A stretch of DNA of 13,714 nt from Polynucleobacter meluiroseus (GTDB lineage Bacteria; Pseudomonadota; Gammaproteobacteria; Burkholderiales; Burkholderiaceae), in assembly GCA_945867755.1 (NCBI GenBank), contig CAMBJN010000021.1, forward strand, positions 1 to 13,714. Direction: 5' to 3'. Under the pieces are notes generated by a model. It saw nothing but the letters and a program-made list of their open reading frames with translations, was not told where the DNA came from and did not search any database. Both the position numbers and the translations under genes were made by a program. Within the stretch, counting starts at the first letter, position 1. Every line of letters starts with the position of its first letter. Positions 1 through 5,884 of this stretch are shown here, one piece after another.

Positions 1-427
1 CTTGATCTTGAATGCTTTGAAAAACATGAGCAAAATTTTCTAGAATCACCAGTGCATCAGCACCAGAATCATTCAATTGATAGGTAAGCTCACGCGCGGT
101 ATACATTGGGTTGACATTCACAACGACGCAACCCGCCCTCAAAGATCCTAATAAAGCGATGGGGTACTGCAAAAGATTCGGCATCATCAAGGCAATTCGA
201 TCACCTTTTTTCAAACCTAAAGACTGCAGATAAGCGGCAAATTGCCAAGACAATTCATCTAATTCTTTGTAGGTGATTTTTTTGCCCATGCAATCAAAGG
301 CAAGCCTTGAGCCGTATTGATTGAATGATTGGGCAAATAAATCATTCAATGACTCAAATTGGGTCCCGTCTACTTGATGCGGAACCCCATCCGGATAACT
401 ACTCAACCAAGGCTTGTCTTGATTCAA
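1..427 (-). CDS. fadD: Long-chain fatty-acyl-CoA ligase (AMP-forming), N-terminal part
   Basis: This is the N-terminal 142 residues of an ANL-superfamily acyl-CoA synthetase, which activates fatty acids with ATP and CoA for beta-oxidation. The rest lies beyond the left edge, so the AMP-binding signature cannot be checked. Visible family sequence includes the region from ITYKELDELS through LGLKKGDRIALMMPN to AGCVVVNVNPMYTARELTYQL, typical of FadD-like ligases in which NPLYT-type motifs follow the first alpha/beta unit. The frame is closed upstream by TGA only four codons before a TTG codon at 427. That TTG is preceded by AAAGGA with a 6-base spacer, so I take TTG as the start. An ATG at 432 is in another frame and stops after two codons. 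The gene diverges from the amidohydrolase gene at 564. The broad family is clear; the exact chain-length specificity is not visible. Confidence 0.85.
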   Translation of the reverse strand, partial: MNQDKPWLSSYPDGVPHQVDGTQFESLNDLFAQSFNQYGSRLAFDCMGKKITYKELDELSWQFAAYLQSLGLKKGDRIALMMPNLLQYPIALLGSLRAGCVVVNVNPMYTARELTYQLNDSGADALVILENFAHVFQSIQDQ

Positions 428-463
428 GGCATTTCCTTTATAAAGTCACTATTGATTGCCTGC

Positions 464-492
464 TATATAAACACTGTACCAAACTTGGTTAA
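464..492 (-). promoter_or_regulatory. Candidate sigma70 promoter for the acyl-CoA ligase
   Basis: On the minus strand, TTAACC (487-492) and TATATA (464-469) are separated by 17 bases, and each matches 4 of 6 consensus positions. They lie about 37 bases upstream of the TTG start. The region is AT-rich, so chance matches are likely. Tentative. Confidence 0.28.
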
Positions 493-503
493 TTAACAAG
501 TAT

Positions 504-533
504 TTAGCATCCGTCCCTTATAAGAGCTATGAT
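504..533 (+). promoter_or_regulatory. Candidate sigma70 promoter for the amidohydrolase
   Basis: TTAGCA (504-509) and TATGAT (528-533) are separated by 18 bases. The -10 element matches 5 of 6 consensus bases and the -35 element 4 of 6. Transcription would begin near 540, giving a leader of roughly 24 bases before the ATG at 564. This is pattern-based only. Confidence 0.35.
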
Positions 534-563
534 TAGGGTTAAGACACTCATCATTGATAGCTT

Positions 564-1760
564 ATGAAATTATTACCAGAAATCTTAGAATCTGCAGAAG
601 TAATTCAAGCAATTCGCCGCGATATTCATGCACACCCAGAGTTGTGCTTTGAAGAAAAACGCACGTCTGATGTGGTGGCACAAAAATTAGAGTCTTGGGG
701 CATCAAGATTCATCGCGGCTTAGGCAAAACTGGTGTTGTAGGCATCATTGAAGGTTCCCAAGGTAAAGGTCGCAGTATTGGTTTGCGTGCAGACATGGAT
801 GCGCTACCACTTCAAGAACACAACCATTTTGAACATGCTTCCCAGCACCCTGGAAAGATGCACGCTTGCGGTCATGATGGTCACGTGGCCATGTTGTTGG
901 GTGCAGCCCAATATCTTGCACAGCATCGCGCGTTCAAAGGCACGGTTTATCTCATTTTTCAACCGGCTGAAGAAGGTGGTGGTGGTGCCAGAGAAATGAT
1001 TCGTGATGGCCTTTTTGATTTATTTCCCTGTGATGCTGTTTTTGGTATGCACAATTGGCCAGGTATTCCAGTAGGTGACTTTGCAGTTACGCCAGGTCCC
1101 ATGATGGCTTCTAGCAATGAATTTCAGATTACTGTCAAAGGTAAAGGTGGTCACGCTGCCCTGCCGCACAACAGCGCTGATCCTGTGTTTGCCGCCAGTC
1201 AAATCATTGGCTCACTGCAAGCCATCATCACGCGCAACAAGCGCCCGGTTGATGCAGCAGTTTTGTCGATCACTCAATTTCATGCGGGAGACGCCAGCAA
1301 TATCATTCCTGACAGTGCTTGGATTGGTGGAACGGTCAGAACCTTCACGCTCGAAGTTCTTGATTTAATTGAAACACGATTACATCAAATTGCCAGCGCC
1401 ACAGCTCAAGCCTTTGACTGCTCTGCAGAAGTGACTTTTTCTAGAAACTACCCACCCACCATCAATCATGAAAAAGAAACCGCATTTGCGATTGATGTCA
1501 TGAAAGACTTGGTTGGCGAGCACCACGTAAATCCAAGAGTTGATCCGACCATGGGCGCAGAAGATTTTGCTTACATGCTTCAAGAAAAACCAGGCTGCTA
1601 TGTCTTCATTGGTAATGGTGATGGCGATCATCGCTCACAAGGTCATGGCCTTGGCCCTTGCCAACTCCATAACCCTAGTTATGACTTCAATGATCAATTG
1701 CTGCCACTGGGAAGCACTTACTGGGTTCGTTTGGTAGAGCGTTATTTAGATTCTAAGTAA
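564..1760 (+). CDS. M20D-family amidohydrolase (hippurate hydrolase / amino-acid amidase type)
   Basis: This 398-residue zinc/manganese hydrolase of peptidase family M20D cleaves N-acyl groups from amino acids, as hippurate hydrolase, N-acetyl-cysteine deacetylase and IAA-amino-acid hydrolase do. The expected landmarks are present in order: HAHPEL near residue 22, RADMDALP at 75-82, the metal motif HACGHDGH (C102, H104), QPAEEGGGGA with the catalytic/ligand pair E136-E137, H163 in GMHNWPG, the dimerisation-domain motif GKGGHAALPH, and the C-terminal ligand H368 in LHNPSYDFND. Length is normal for the family. It has no signal peptide, so it should be cytoplasmic. The ATG at 564 has no clear Shine-Dalgarno sequence. 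The gene is not obviously in an operon: it diverges from the acyl-CoA ligase and converges on the DUF3047 gene. The true substrate cannot be read from sequence. Confidence 0.9.
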   Translation: MKLLPEILESAEVIQAIRRDIHAHPELCFEEKRTSDVVAQKLESWGIKIHRGLGKTGVVGIIEGSQGKGRSIGLRADMDALPLQEHNHFEHASQHPGKMHACGHDGHVAMLLGAAQYLAQHRAFKGTVYLIFQPAEEGGGGAREMIRDGLFDLFPCDAVFGMHNWPGIPVGDFAVTPGPMMASSNEFQITVKGKGGHAALPHNSADPVFAASQIIGSLQAIITRNKRPVDAAVLSITQFHAGDASNIIPDSAWIGGTVRTFTLEVLDLIETRLHQIASATAQAFDCSAEVTFSRNYPPTINHEKETAFAIDVMKDLVGEHHVNPRVDPTMGAEDFAYMLQEKPGCYVFIGNGDGDHRSQGHGLGPCQLHNPSYDFNDQLLPLGSTYWVRLVERYLDSK

Positions 1761-1801
1761 GGATCTTTTTAGAGGTCTACTCAAAGACACTTGATCTTTA
1801 T
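1757..1801. terminator. Candidate hairpin between two convergent genes
   Basis: GTAAGGATC (1757-1765) can pair with GATCTTTAT (1793-1801), giving nine pairs of which two are G-U. Inside it GTCT (1775-1778) can pair with AGAC (1785-1788). The structure covers both stop codons of the converging genes. On the plus strand it is followed by a modest T-rich tail. It is AT-rich and not a strong intrinsic terminator, so the call is weak. Confidence 0.25.
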
Positions 1802-2598
1802 TTCTTTGTCGAAACTTTCTTTAATTCAATGTCACCATAAATTGCATTGACCTTGGTTTTGGTGTTGTCTGAATCAGTCATCACTCCCAAGCCAATTATT
1901 TTTCCGGGCGGCGAATTAAAAGCAGATTGATAGTCTTTTGATAAATCTCGTTGGTGCTTTTGCCATACACCTAGTTGATCATTGCTATTGTTCACAACAA
2001 TCATCTTAATTCTAGATGTTCTAGGGCTGGGGATGACTGCTTCTAATGGATTCTTGGATGACCACACATACATCAGACTTGCATAAGGCATGTCGTGGCC
2101 ACTGATGATTTTTGCCATTTCAAAAACCATCTGATCTCTCAGAGGCAATTTTGTTTTATCGCCATCAAATGCCACCACGATTCTCAAGGGTGCATCGTCT
2201 TTGCTTGACTCCTGATTGTCTGCATCAGCAATCAAGCTCATGGCTTTCCATTCCCACGATAAAACTTTATGAGCAGCAGGTCTTGGTGTCAGCGGTAAAA
2301 CCAAACCAGAAGCCGCCACATCTGCACTAGCATGTAGAACCGTGCGACCTTGATAATTTTTTAAGGTGTACTGGGTTTTATTTTTCTGTGGAGTTACTCG
2401 CCAAATTTGCCATGCTTTGGGTAGTTTGCTACCCTCATTGAGGATTGAAAACTTTTCAACATTCTCTGCAGGTGGAACATTCTTTTTGGCAACATCAACA
2501 ATCGCACAGGAACTCAAGAAAAAGATTCCCAAGAAAACAAACCCAAGTTGCTTGAATGATTTCAAGGTAAGTCTTTTGAAGAAATTATTAAATTCCAT
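1798..2598 (-). CDS. DUF3047 lipoprotein
   Basis: This 266-residue protein belongs, by my recognition, to the DUF3047 family, which has no assigned function. It begins with a basic N-terminus, a hydrophobic stretch at about residues 18-28 and a lipobox LSSC with C31, so it is predicted to be an envelope lipoprotein. The body contains the family-like beta-rich segments LHASADVAASGLVLPL, LSWEWKA, a RIVVAFDGDK region, MYVWSS and a GKIIGLGVMTDSDNT segment near the C-terminus. DUF3047 proteins are often periplasmic or membrane-anchored and look like a single jelly-roll-like domain; that structural remark is inference. The start lies 4 bases after the stop of the enoyl-CoA hydratase gene with no clear ribosome binding site, so translation is probably coupled to it. 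Co-transcription does not by itself show a shared role. Confidence 0.8.
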   Translation of the reverse strand: MEFNNFFKRLTLKSFKQLGFVFLGIFFLSSCAIVDVAKKNVPPAENVEKFSILNEGSKLPKAWQIWRVTPQKNKTQYTLKNYQGRTVLHASADVAASGLVLPLTPRPAAHKVLSWEWKAMSLIADADNQESSKDDAPLRIVVAFDGDKTKLPLRDQMVFEMAKIISGHDMPYASLMYVWSSKNPLEAVIPSPRTSRIKMIVVNNSNDQLGVWQKHQRDLSKDYQSAFNSPPGKIIGLGVMTDSDNTKTKVNAIYGDIELKKVSTKK

Positions 2599-2602
2599 AA
2601 AT

Positions 2603-3379
2603 TTATTGATGTTTGAATTTTGCGGGTCGCTTTTCTAAAAAAGCCTTCATGCCTTCTTTTTGATCTTCTGTGGCAAATGCTGCATGAAATAAACGGCGCT
2701 CAAAACGAATACCTTCACTCAAAGAGGATTCATAGGATGCGTTGATGCTTTCTTTGACCATCATCACAATCGGCAAAGACATCTCTGAAATAGTTTTTGC
2801 TGCGCTCATAACCTCTTCCATCAAGCGCTCAGCGGGTACAACCCTTGACACTAAGCCAGCTCTTTCAGCTTCTTGGGCATCCATCATGCGGGCTGTCAAG
2901 CACATGTCCATGGCTTTTGATTTTGATACTGCCTTAGGCAAACGTTGTGTGCCACCGGCACCAGGCAAGATACCTAATTTAATTTCAGGTTGTCCAAACT
3001 TAGCGTTATCTGCCGCAATAATAAAATCGCACATCATCGCTAATTCACAGCCACCACCCAAAGCAAATCCAGACACAGCAGCAATCACCGGTTTACGAAT
3101 GCGACGAATGGTTTCCCAATTCTTGGTGATGTAATCGCCTTGATACACATCATTGAAACTGAAGTTGGCCATTCCCCCAATGTCTGCACCTGCAGCAAAA
3201 GCTTTTTCACTGCCAGTAATGACCATGCAAGAAATTTGATCATCTGCATCAAACTTTAAAAGTGCGGCGCCCAACTCATCCATCAATTGATCATTCAAAG
3301 CATTTAGCGCTTTAGGTCGATTAAGAGTGATCAAAGCCACTCGATCGGTCACCGACGTCAAAATCATTTCATCACTCAT
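2603..3379 (-). CDS. Enoyl-CoA hydratase (crotonase family)
   Basis: This 258-residue crotonase-superfamily enzyme hydrates 2-enoyl-CoA to 3-hydroxyacyl-CoA in beta-oxidation or related acyl-CoA degradation. The CoA/oxyanion region AFAAGADIG lies at about residues 60-68. Both catalytic glutamates of true hydratases are present: E112 in GGGCELAMMCD and E132 in FGQPEIKLGILPGAGG, equivalent to Glu144 and Glu164 of the rat mitochondrial enzyme. The C-terminus (FATEDQKEGMKAFLEKR) is also typical. I use the ATG at 3379 rather than a GTG one codon upstream, because AAGAGG sits at good spacing from the ATG but too close to the GTG. mltA ends 38 bases upstream and the DUF3047 gene starts 4 bases downstream. 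The acyl-CoA ligase nearby suggests a loose fatty-acid theme. FadB-independent PaaF-type hydratases look the same. Confidence 0.92.
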   Translation of the reverse strand: MSDEMILTSVTDRVALITLNRPKALNALNDQLMDELGAALLKFDADDQISCMVITGSEKAFAAGADIGGMANFSFNDVYQGDYITKNWETIRRIRKPVIAAVSGFALGGGCELAMMCDFIIAADNAKFGQPEIKLGILPGAGGTQRLPKAVSKSKAMDMCLTARMMDAQEAERAGLVSRVVPAERLMEEVMSAAKTISEMSLPIVMMVKESINASYESSLSEGIRFERRLFHAAFATEDQKEGMKAFLEKRPAKFKHQ

Positions 3380-3417
3380 CACAACCTCTTTTAAGTAAAC
3401 GCTCTAATAGTAATACT

Positions 3418-4554
3418 TTAACGTGGCAACAATACCCACATACGCCCTTGCTGCTTCATTCTGCCAGCATATTCTCCTGCTTGATCACCCGTACCCCAGT
3501 AAAAATCTGCTCGCACCGCTCCGATGATAGCGCTACCGGTATCTTGCGCCATCATCAAGCGATGCAAAGGTTTTTCACTCAAAGGATATGTTGTGGCTAA
3601 ATAAACAGGAGCCCCCAGGGGAAGGGCCTTGGGATCAACCGCAATACTTCGCTCGGCCGTCAAGGGAACACCTAATGCGCCAATCGGGCCGACATTGACA
3701 TCGGCTACCACAGGCATTTCTCTGAAGAACACGTAACGCGGGTTAGCGTTCAGCATTTCTTGAACTCGTCCTGGAGAATTTTTCTTTGACCATGCTTGAA
3801 TGCCTTGCATGGTGGCGGTTGAATGATTGATCTCTTTGCGATCGAGCAACCATTGTGCAAAGGATTTGAATTTATGGTCATTGGTTCCTGCATAACCTAA
3901 ACGAATCACTTTGCCACCACTCATCCTCACGCGACCCGATCCTTGAACTTGCATGAATGCGGCGGCAACAGGATCATCCACCCAAAGAATCTCCTGGCCT
4001 TTTAATTGACCACTTGAGAGTAATTCAGCACGAGTTGGCAGTTCAAGTGGTTTGCGTTTTTTCCAGGCATCTGGGTATCGATGTAGCGGTGTTTGATAAA
4101 CCCCACCTCGCTGACGCGAGCCATTCAAGTACGGCTCGTAATAGCCAGTCACCAAGCCATGTGAACCTCCGGCTCGAGGTCCGGTCTGATGTCTGACCTC
4201 CATCACCTTCATATGGGTTTCAAAAAAATCACGAATCGATTGATTGCTTGATCCATTCACCCGATTGGCAGAATTGCAGACTGACTTCCAATCTAAGCCG
4301 CTGGGATTTCGTCTAACCAAACCCTCACAACTTCTTTTCCAGGCTGGCCATGCAGCTGTCAAATCATCGTCATACCAAGCAGGCAAATCATTCCATGAAG
4401 CATTAATCAATTTAGCCACTGATGATGAATACTCGCTTGAACTTGCAGGACCACTTTTAGCTATTGGTTTTACTTTGTACTCGGGTGCGCTGGCACAAGA
4501 AATCAATACCAATGCAAAAGCAATCAAAAGTCCGTATGATAAAAACTTCCTCAA
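3418..4554 (-). CDS. mltA: Membrane-bound lytic murein transglycosylase A
   Basis: This peptidoglycan lytic transglycosylase cleaves the MurNAc-GlcNAc bond to form 1,6-anhydro-MurNAc, acting at the outer membrane. With the TTG start chosen here it has 378 residues, close to E. coli MltA (365). The start gives a compact lipoprotein signal: R2-K3, a hydrophobic stretch, and lipobox LISC with C20. Family landmarks include GLVTGYYEPYLNG, WVDDPVAAAFMQVQGSGRV, the RYVFFREM segment, GALGVPLTAERSIAVDPK, and the 3D-domain end AQDTGSAIIGAVRADFYWG. Catalytic Asp (E. coli D308) corresponds to D350 in ADFYWG. The frame is open upstream to 4716, but the extra 54 codons run antisense to the small gene at 4604-4720 and look non-native. 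An ATG at 4632 is an alternative start. The ribosome binding site before 4554 is poor, so the exact start is uncertain. Confidence 0.9.
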   Translation of the reverse strand: MRKFLSYGLLIAFALVLISCASAPEYKVKPIAKSGPASSSEYSSSVAKLINASWNDLPAWYDDDLTAAWPAWKRSCEGLVRRNPSGLDWKSVCNSANRVNGSSNQSIRDFFETHMKVMEVRHQTGPRAGGSHGLVTGYYEPYLNGSRQRGGVYQTPLHRYPDAWKKRKPLELPTRAELLSSGQLKGQEILWVDDPVAAAFMQVQGSGRVRMSGGKVIRLGYAGTNDHKFKSFAQWLLDRKEINHSTATMQGIQAWSKKNSPGRVQEMLNANPRYVFFREMPVVADVNVGPIGALGVPLTAERSIAVDPKALPLGAPVYLATTYPLSEKPLHRLMMAQDTGSAIIGAVRADFYWGTGDQAGEYAGRMKQQGRMWVLLPR

Positions 4555-4588
4555 ATCAATGCCCGAACGACTGACACCAGACTCAAGC

Positions 4589-4596
4589 AAAAGGAG
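4589..4596 (+). promoter_or_regulatory. Strong Shine-Dalgarno that decides a TTG start
   Basis: AAAAGGAG lies 7 bases before the TTG at 4604. It is one of the two best ribosome binding sites in the window and marks the small membrane-protein gene as translated. The sequence lies in the gap between that gene and mltA, so it is not forced by another coding frame if mltA starts at 4554. Confidence 0.7.
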
Positions 4597-4603
4597 CTCT
4601 CCA

Positions 4604-4720
4604 TTGAGTGATTTATTTGAAAAATATCCCATGTTGTTATTTGCGCTTGAAGCAGGGCTTGCCCTTGTGGTATTTGTGTTCATTGTGGTTTGGACCATGT
4701 CGGGTCGTAAAGACAAATAA
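4604..4720 (+). CDS. Small single-span membrane protein, 38 residues, function unknown
   Basis: I do not recognise this protein. It starts at a TTG with AAAAGGAG 7 bases upstream and ends at TAA (4718-4720). Residues 2-9 are polar and acidic (SDLFEKYP), about residues 10-31 form one hydrophobic helix rich in Leu, Val, Phe and Ala, and the tail is SGRKDK. The positive-inside rule suggests the C-terminus faces the cytoplasm and the N-terminus the periplasm. One Glu (E16) lies inside the hydrophobic stretch. The gene is transcribed against apaG (stop codons 18 bases apart) and away from mltA (49 bases). A TATGAT at 4535-4540 could be its -10 element, but I see no good -35. The general look (short helix, then basic tail) resembles small respiratory-oxidase accessory subunits such as CcoQ, but no oxidase gene is nearby, so I assign no function. 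The same frame stays open upstream through mltA antisense; only the last 38 codons look real. Confidence 0.68.
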   Translation: MSDLFEKYPMLLFALEAGLALVVFVFIVVWTMSGRKDK

Positions 4721-4738
4721 TAACGCTCTAGAATTCAA

Positions 4739-5119
4739 TTAATGGAGTGTGCGAGGCATGACCAAGGCAAATTCTGGAATTGGGGTCTGAAAAAACTGTG
4801 CCCCCTCGCTGACACAGAAAAAATCACCTCTCATGGTACCCATCGGGGTCGGTAAAGTTGCCCAACTGGTGTATTCAAACTGTTCCCCTGGTCGTAACAA
4901 TGGCTGCTGACCAACCACCCCCAAACCCTTGACCTCTTCAACCCCTTCATCACCATCGGTGATGATCCAGTGCCTACCAATCAACTGAGCTGGAACCTGC
5001 CCTGTATTTTTGATGGTAATGGTGTAAGCGAAGGCAAATTGCCGATTTTCGGCATCTGATTCGTCTGGTAAATAGGTCACTTTGACCTGAACGCTGAATT
5101 GATGTTGATCCATATTCAT
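4739..5119 (-). CDS. apaG: ApaG (Co2+/Mg2+ efflux-associated, Fn3-like) protein
   Basis: ApaG is a 126-residue, single-domain beta-sandwich protein, matching the usual 120-130 residues. It is named from the apaGH region of E. coli and has been linked to cobalt/magnesium efflux phenotypes; its molecular role remains unsettled. Family sequence is clear: FAFAYTITIKNTG, VPAQLIGRHWIITDGDG-like segment, the glycine-rich GLGVVGQQPLLRPGEQFEYTS, and PMGTMRGDFFCVSEGAQF, ending in IPEFALVMPRTLH. It has no signal peptide. The first ATG at 5119 has GGAGA about four bases upstream; a second in-frame ATG two codons later is possible. The gene diverges from rpe with 54 bases between the start codons. Its downstream neighbour on the same strand is mltA, with the small opposite-strand gene in between. 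Confidence 0.95.
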   Translation of the reverse strand: MNMDQHQFSVQVKVTYLPDESDAENRQFAFAYTITIKNTGQVPAQLIGRHWIITDGDEGVEEVKGLGVVGQQPLLRPGEQFEYTSWATLPTPMGTMRGDFFCVSEGAQFFQTPIPEFALVMPRTLH

Positions 5120-5173
5120 GATTCTCCGCTATAGAACACGCTACTGCAAGCCAGTCCACGATAGAATCACGTT

Positions 5174-5884
5174 ATGGCTAATTTAAATACCCCAAATTCA
5201 TTCCTGATTGCCCCGTCTATTCTTTCTGCGGACTTTGCTCGCCTGGGCGAGGAAGTTAGCAATGTCTTAGCTGCCGGGGCAGACTGGATCCACTTTGACG
5301 TGATGGACAACCATTACGTACCTAATTTAACGATTGGCCCTTTGGTATGTGAGGCTATTCGCTCTCACGCGGTTAAGAACGGCCAGTCTGCCTGTATTGA
5401 CGTGCACTTGATGGTGCAGCCGGTGGATCGCATCGTCCCTGACTTTGCTAAGGCAGGTGCAAACATGATCAGCTTTCACCCAGAAGCCAGTTCTCATGTT
5501 GATAGAACTTTGGGTTTGATCAAAGACAGTGGTTGCCAAGCTGGCTTGGTGTTTAACCCTGCAACCCCGTTGTTTCATTTAGATCATGTTCTAGATAAGA
5601 TCGACTTGGTCTTATTGATGTCGGTTAATCCTGGATTTGGTGGTCAATCATTCATTCCTAGCACTTTAAATAAATTACGCGAAACGAAAGCCAAGCTTCA
5701 AGCTTATGAAGCTAAAACAGGTCGCAAGATTCGCTTAGAAGTTGATGGTGGCGTGAAAGTCGACAATATCCGTGAAATTGCTGCGGCTGGTGCTGATACT
5801 TTTGTTGCTGGATCTGCGATTTTTGGCAAACCTGATTACAAGGCGATCATCGACAAGATGCGTGAGGAATTAGGAAAAGTCTGA
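5174..5884 (+). CDS. rpe: Ribulose-phosphate 3-epimerase
   Basis: This TIM-barrel epimerase (236 residues) interconverts D-ribulose 5-phosphate and D-xylulose 5-phosphate in the pentose phosphate pathway. The catalytic metal site is complete: H40 and D42 in WIHFDVMDNHYVPN, H78 in DVHLMV, and D191 in LEVDGGV. The phosphate-binding loops VNPGFGGQSF (151-160) and VAGSAIFG are also present, and APSILSADF opens the barrel. The start at 5174 gives the expected N-terminus but lacks a recognisable Shine-Dalgarno sequence. The gene heads the cluster with trpE: its TGA shares one base with the trpE ATG. Pentose phosphates feed PRPP, which trpD consumes, so the link to tryptophan synthesis is biochemically sensible. 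Confidence 0.97.
   Translation: MANLNTPNSFLIAPSILSADFARLGEEVSNVLAAGADWIHFDVMDNHYVPNLTIGPLVCEAIRSHAVKNGQSACIDVHLMVQPVDRIVPDFAKAGANMISFHPEASSHVDRTLGLIKDSGCQAGLVFNPATPLFHLDHVLDKIDLVLLMSVNPGFGGQSFIPSTLNKLRETKAKLQAYEAKTGRKIRLEVDGGVKVDNIREIAAAGADTFVAGSAIFGKPDYKAIIDKMREELGKV

Noticed and set aside
529..567. 12-codon frame (ATG at 529, TGA at 565) overlapping the amidohydrolase start, a possible leader peptide
   Set aside because: Its ATG falls inside the best -10 candidate (TATGAT, 528-533), so it would not be transcribed from that promoter, and it has no convincing ribosome binding site.
2366..2638. 90-codon plus-strand frame
   Set aside because: It is antisense to the DUF3047 lipoprotein signal region and the end of the enoyl-CoA hydratase gene; the hydrophobic look comes from the mirrored signal peptide.
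2742..3134. 130-codon plus-strand frame
   Set aside because: It is antisense to the catalytic core of the enoyl-CoA hydratase, whose motifs are intact on the other strand.
4244..4603. Open plus-strand frame leading into the 38-residue gene, which would make a 158-residue protein
   Set aside because: The upstream part lies antisense to conserved mltA sequence and lacks a ribosome binding site. The strong site at 4589-4596 marks the start at 4604.
4974..5159. Minus-strand frame upstream of and overlapping apaG
   Set aside because: It is in a different frame over the apaG 5' end, with no recognisable domain; apaG itself has normal length and start.
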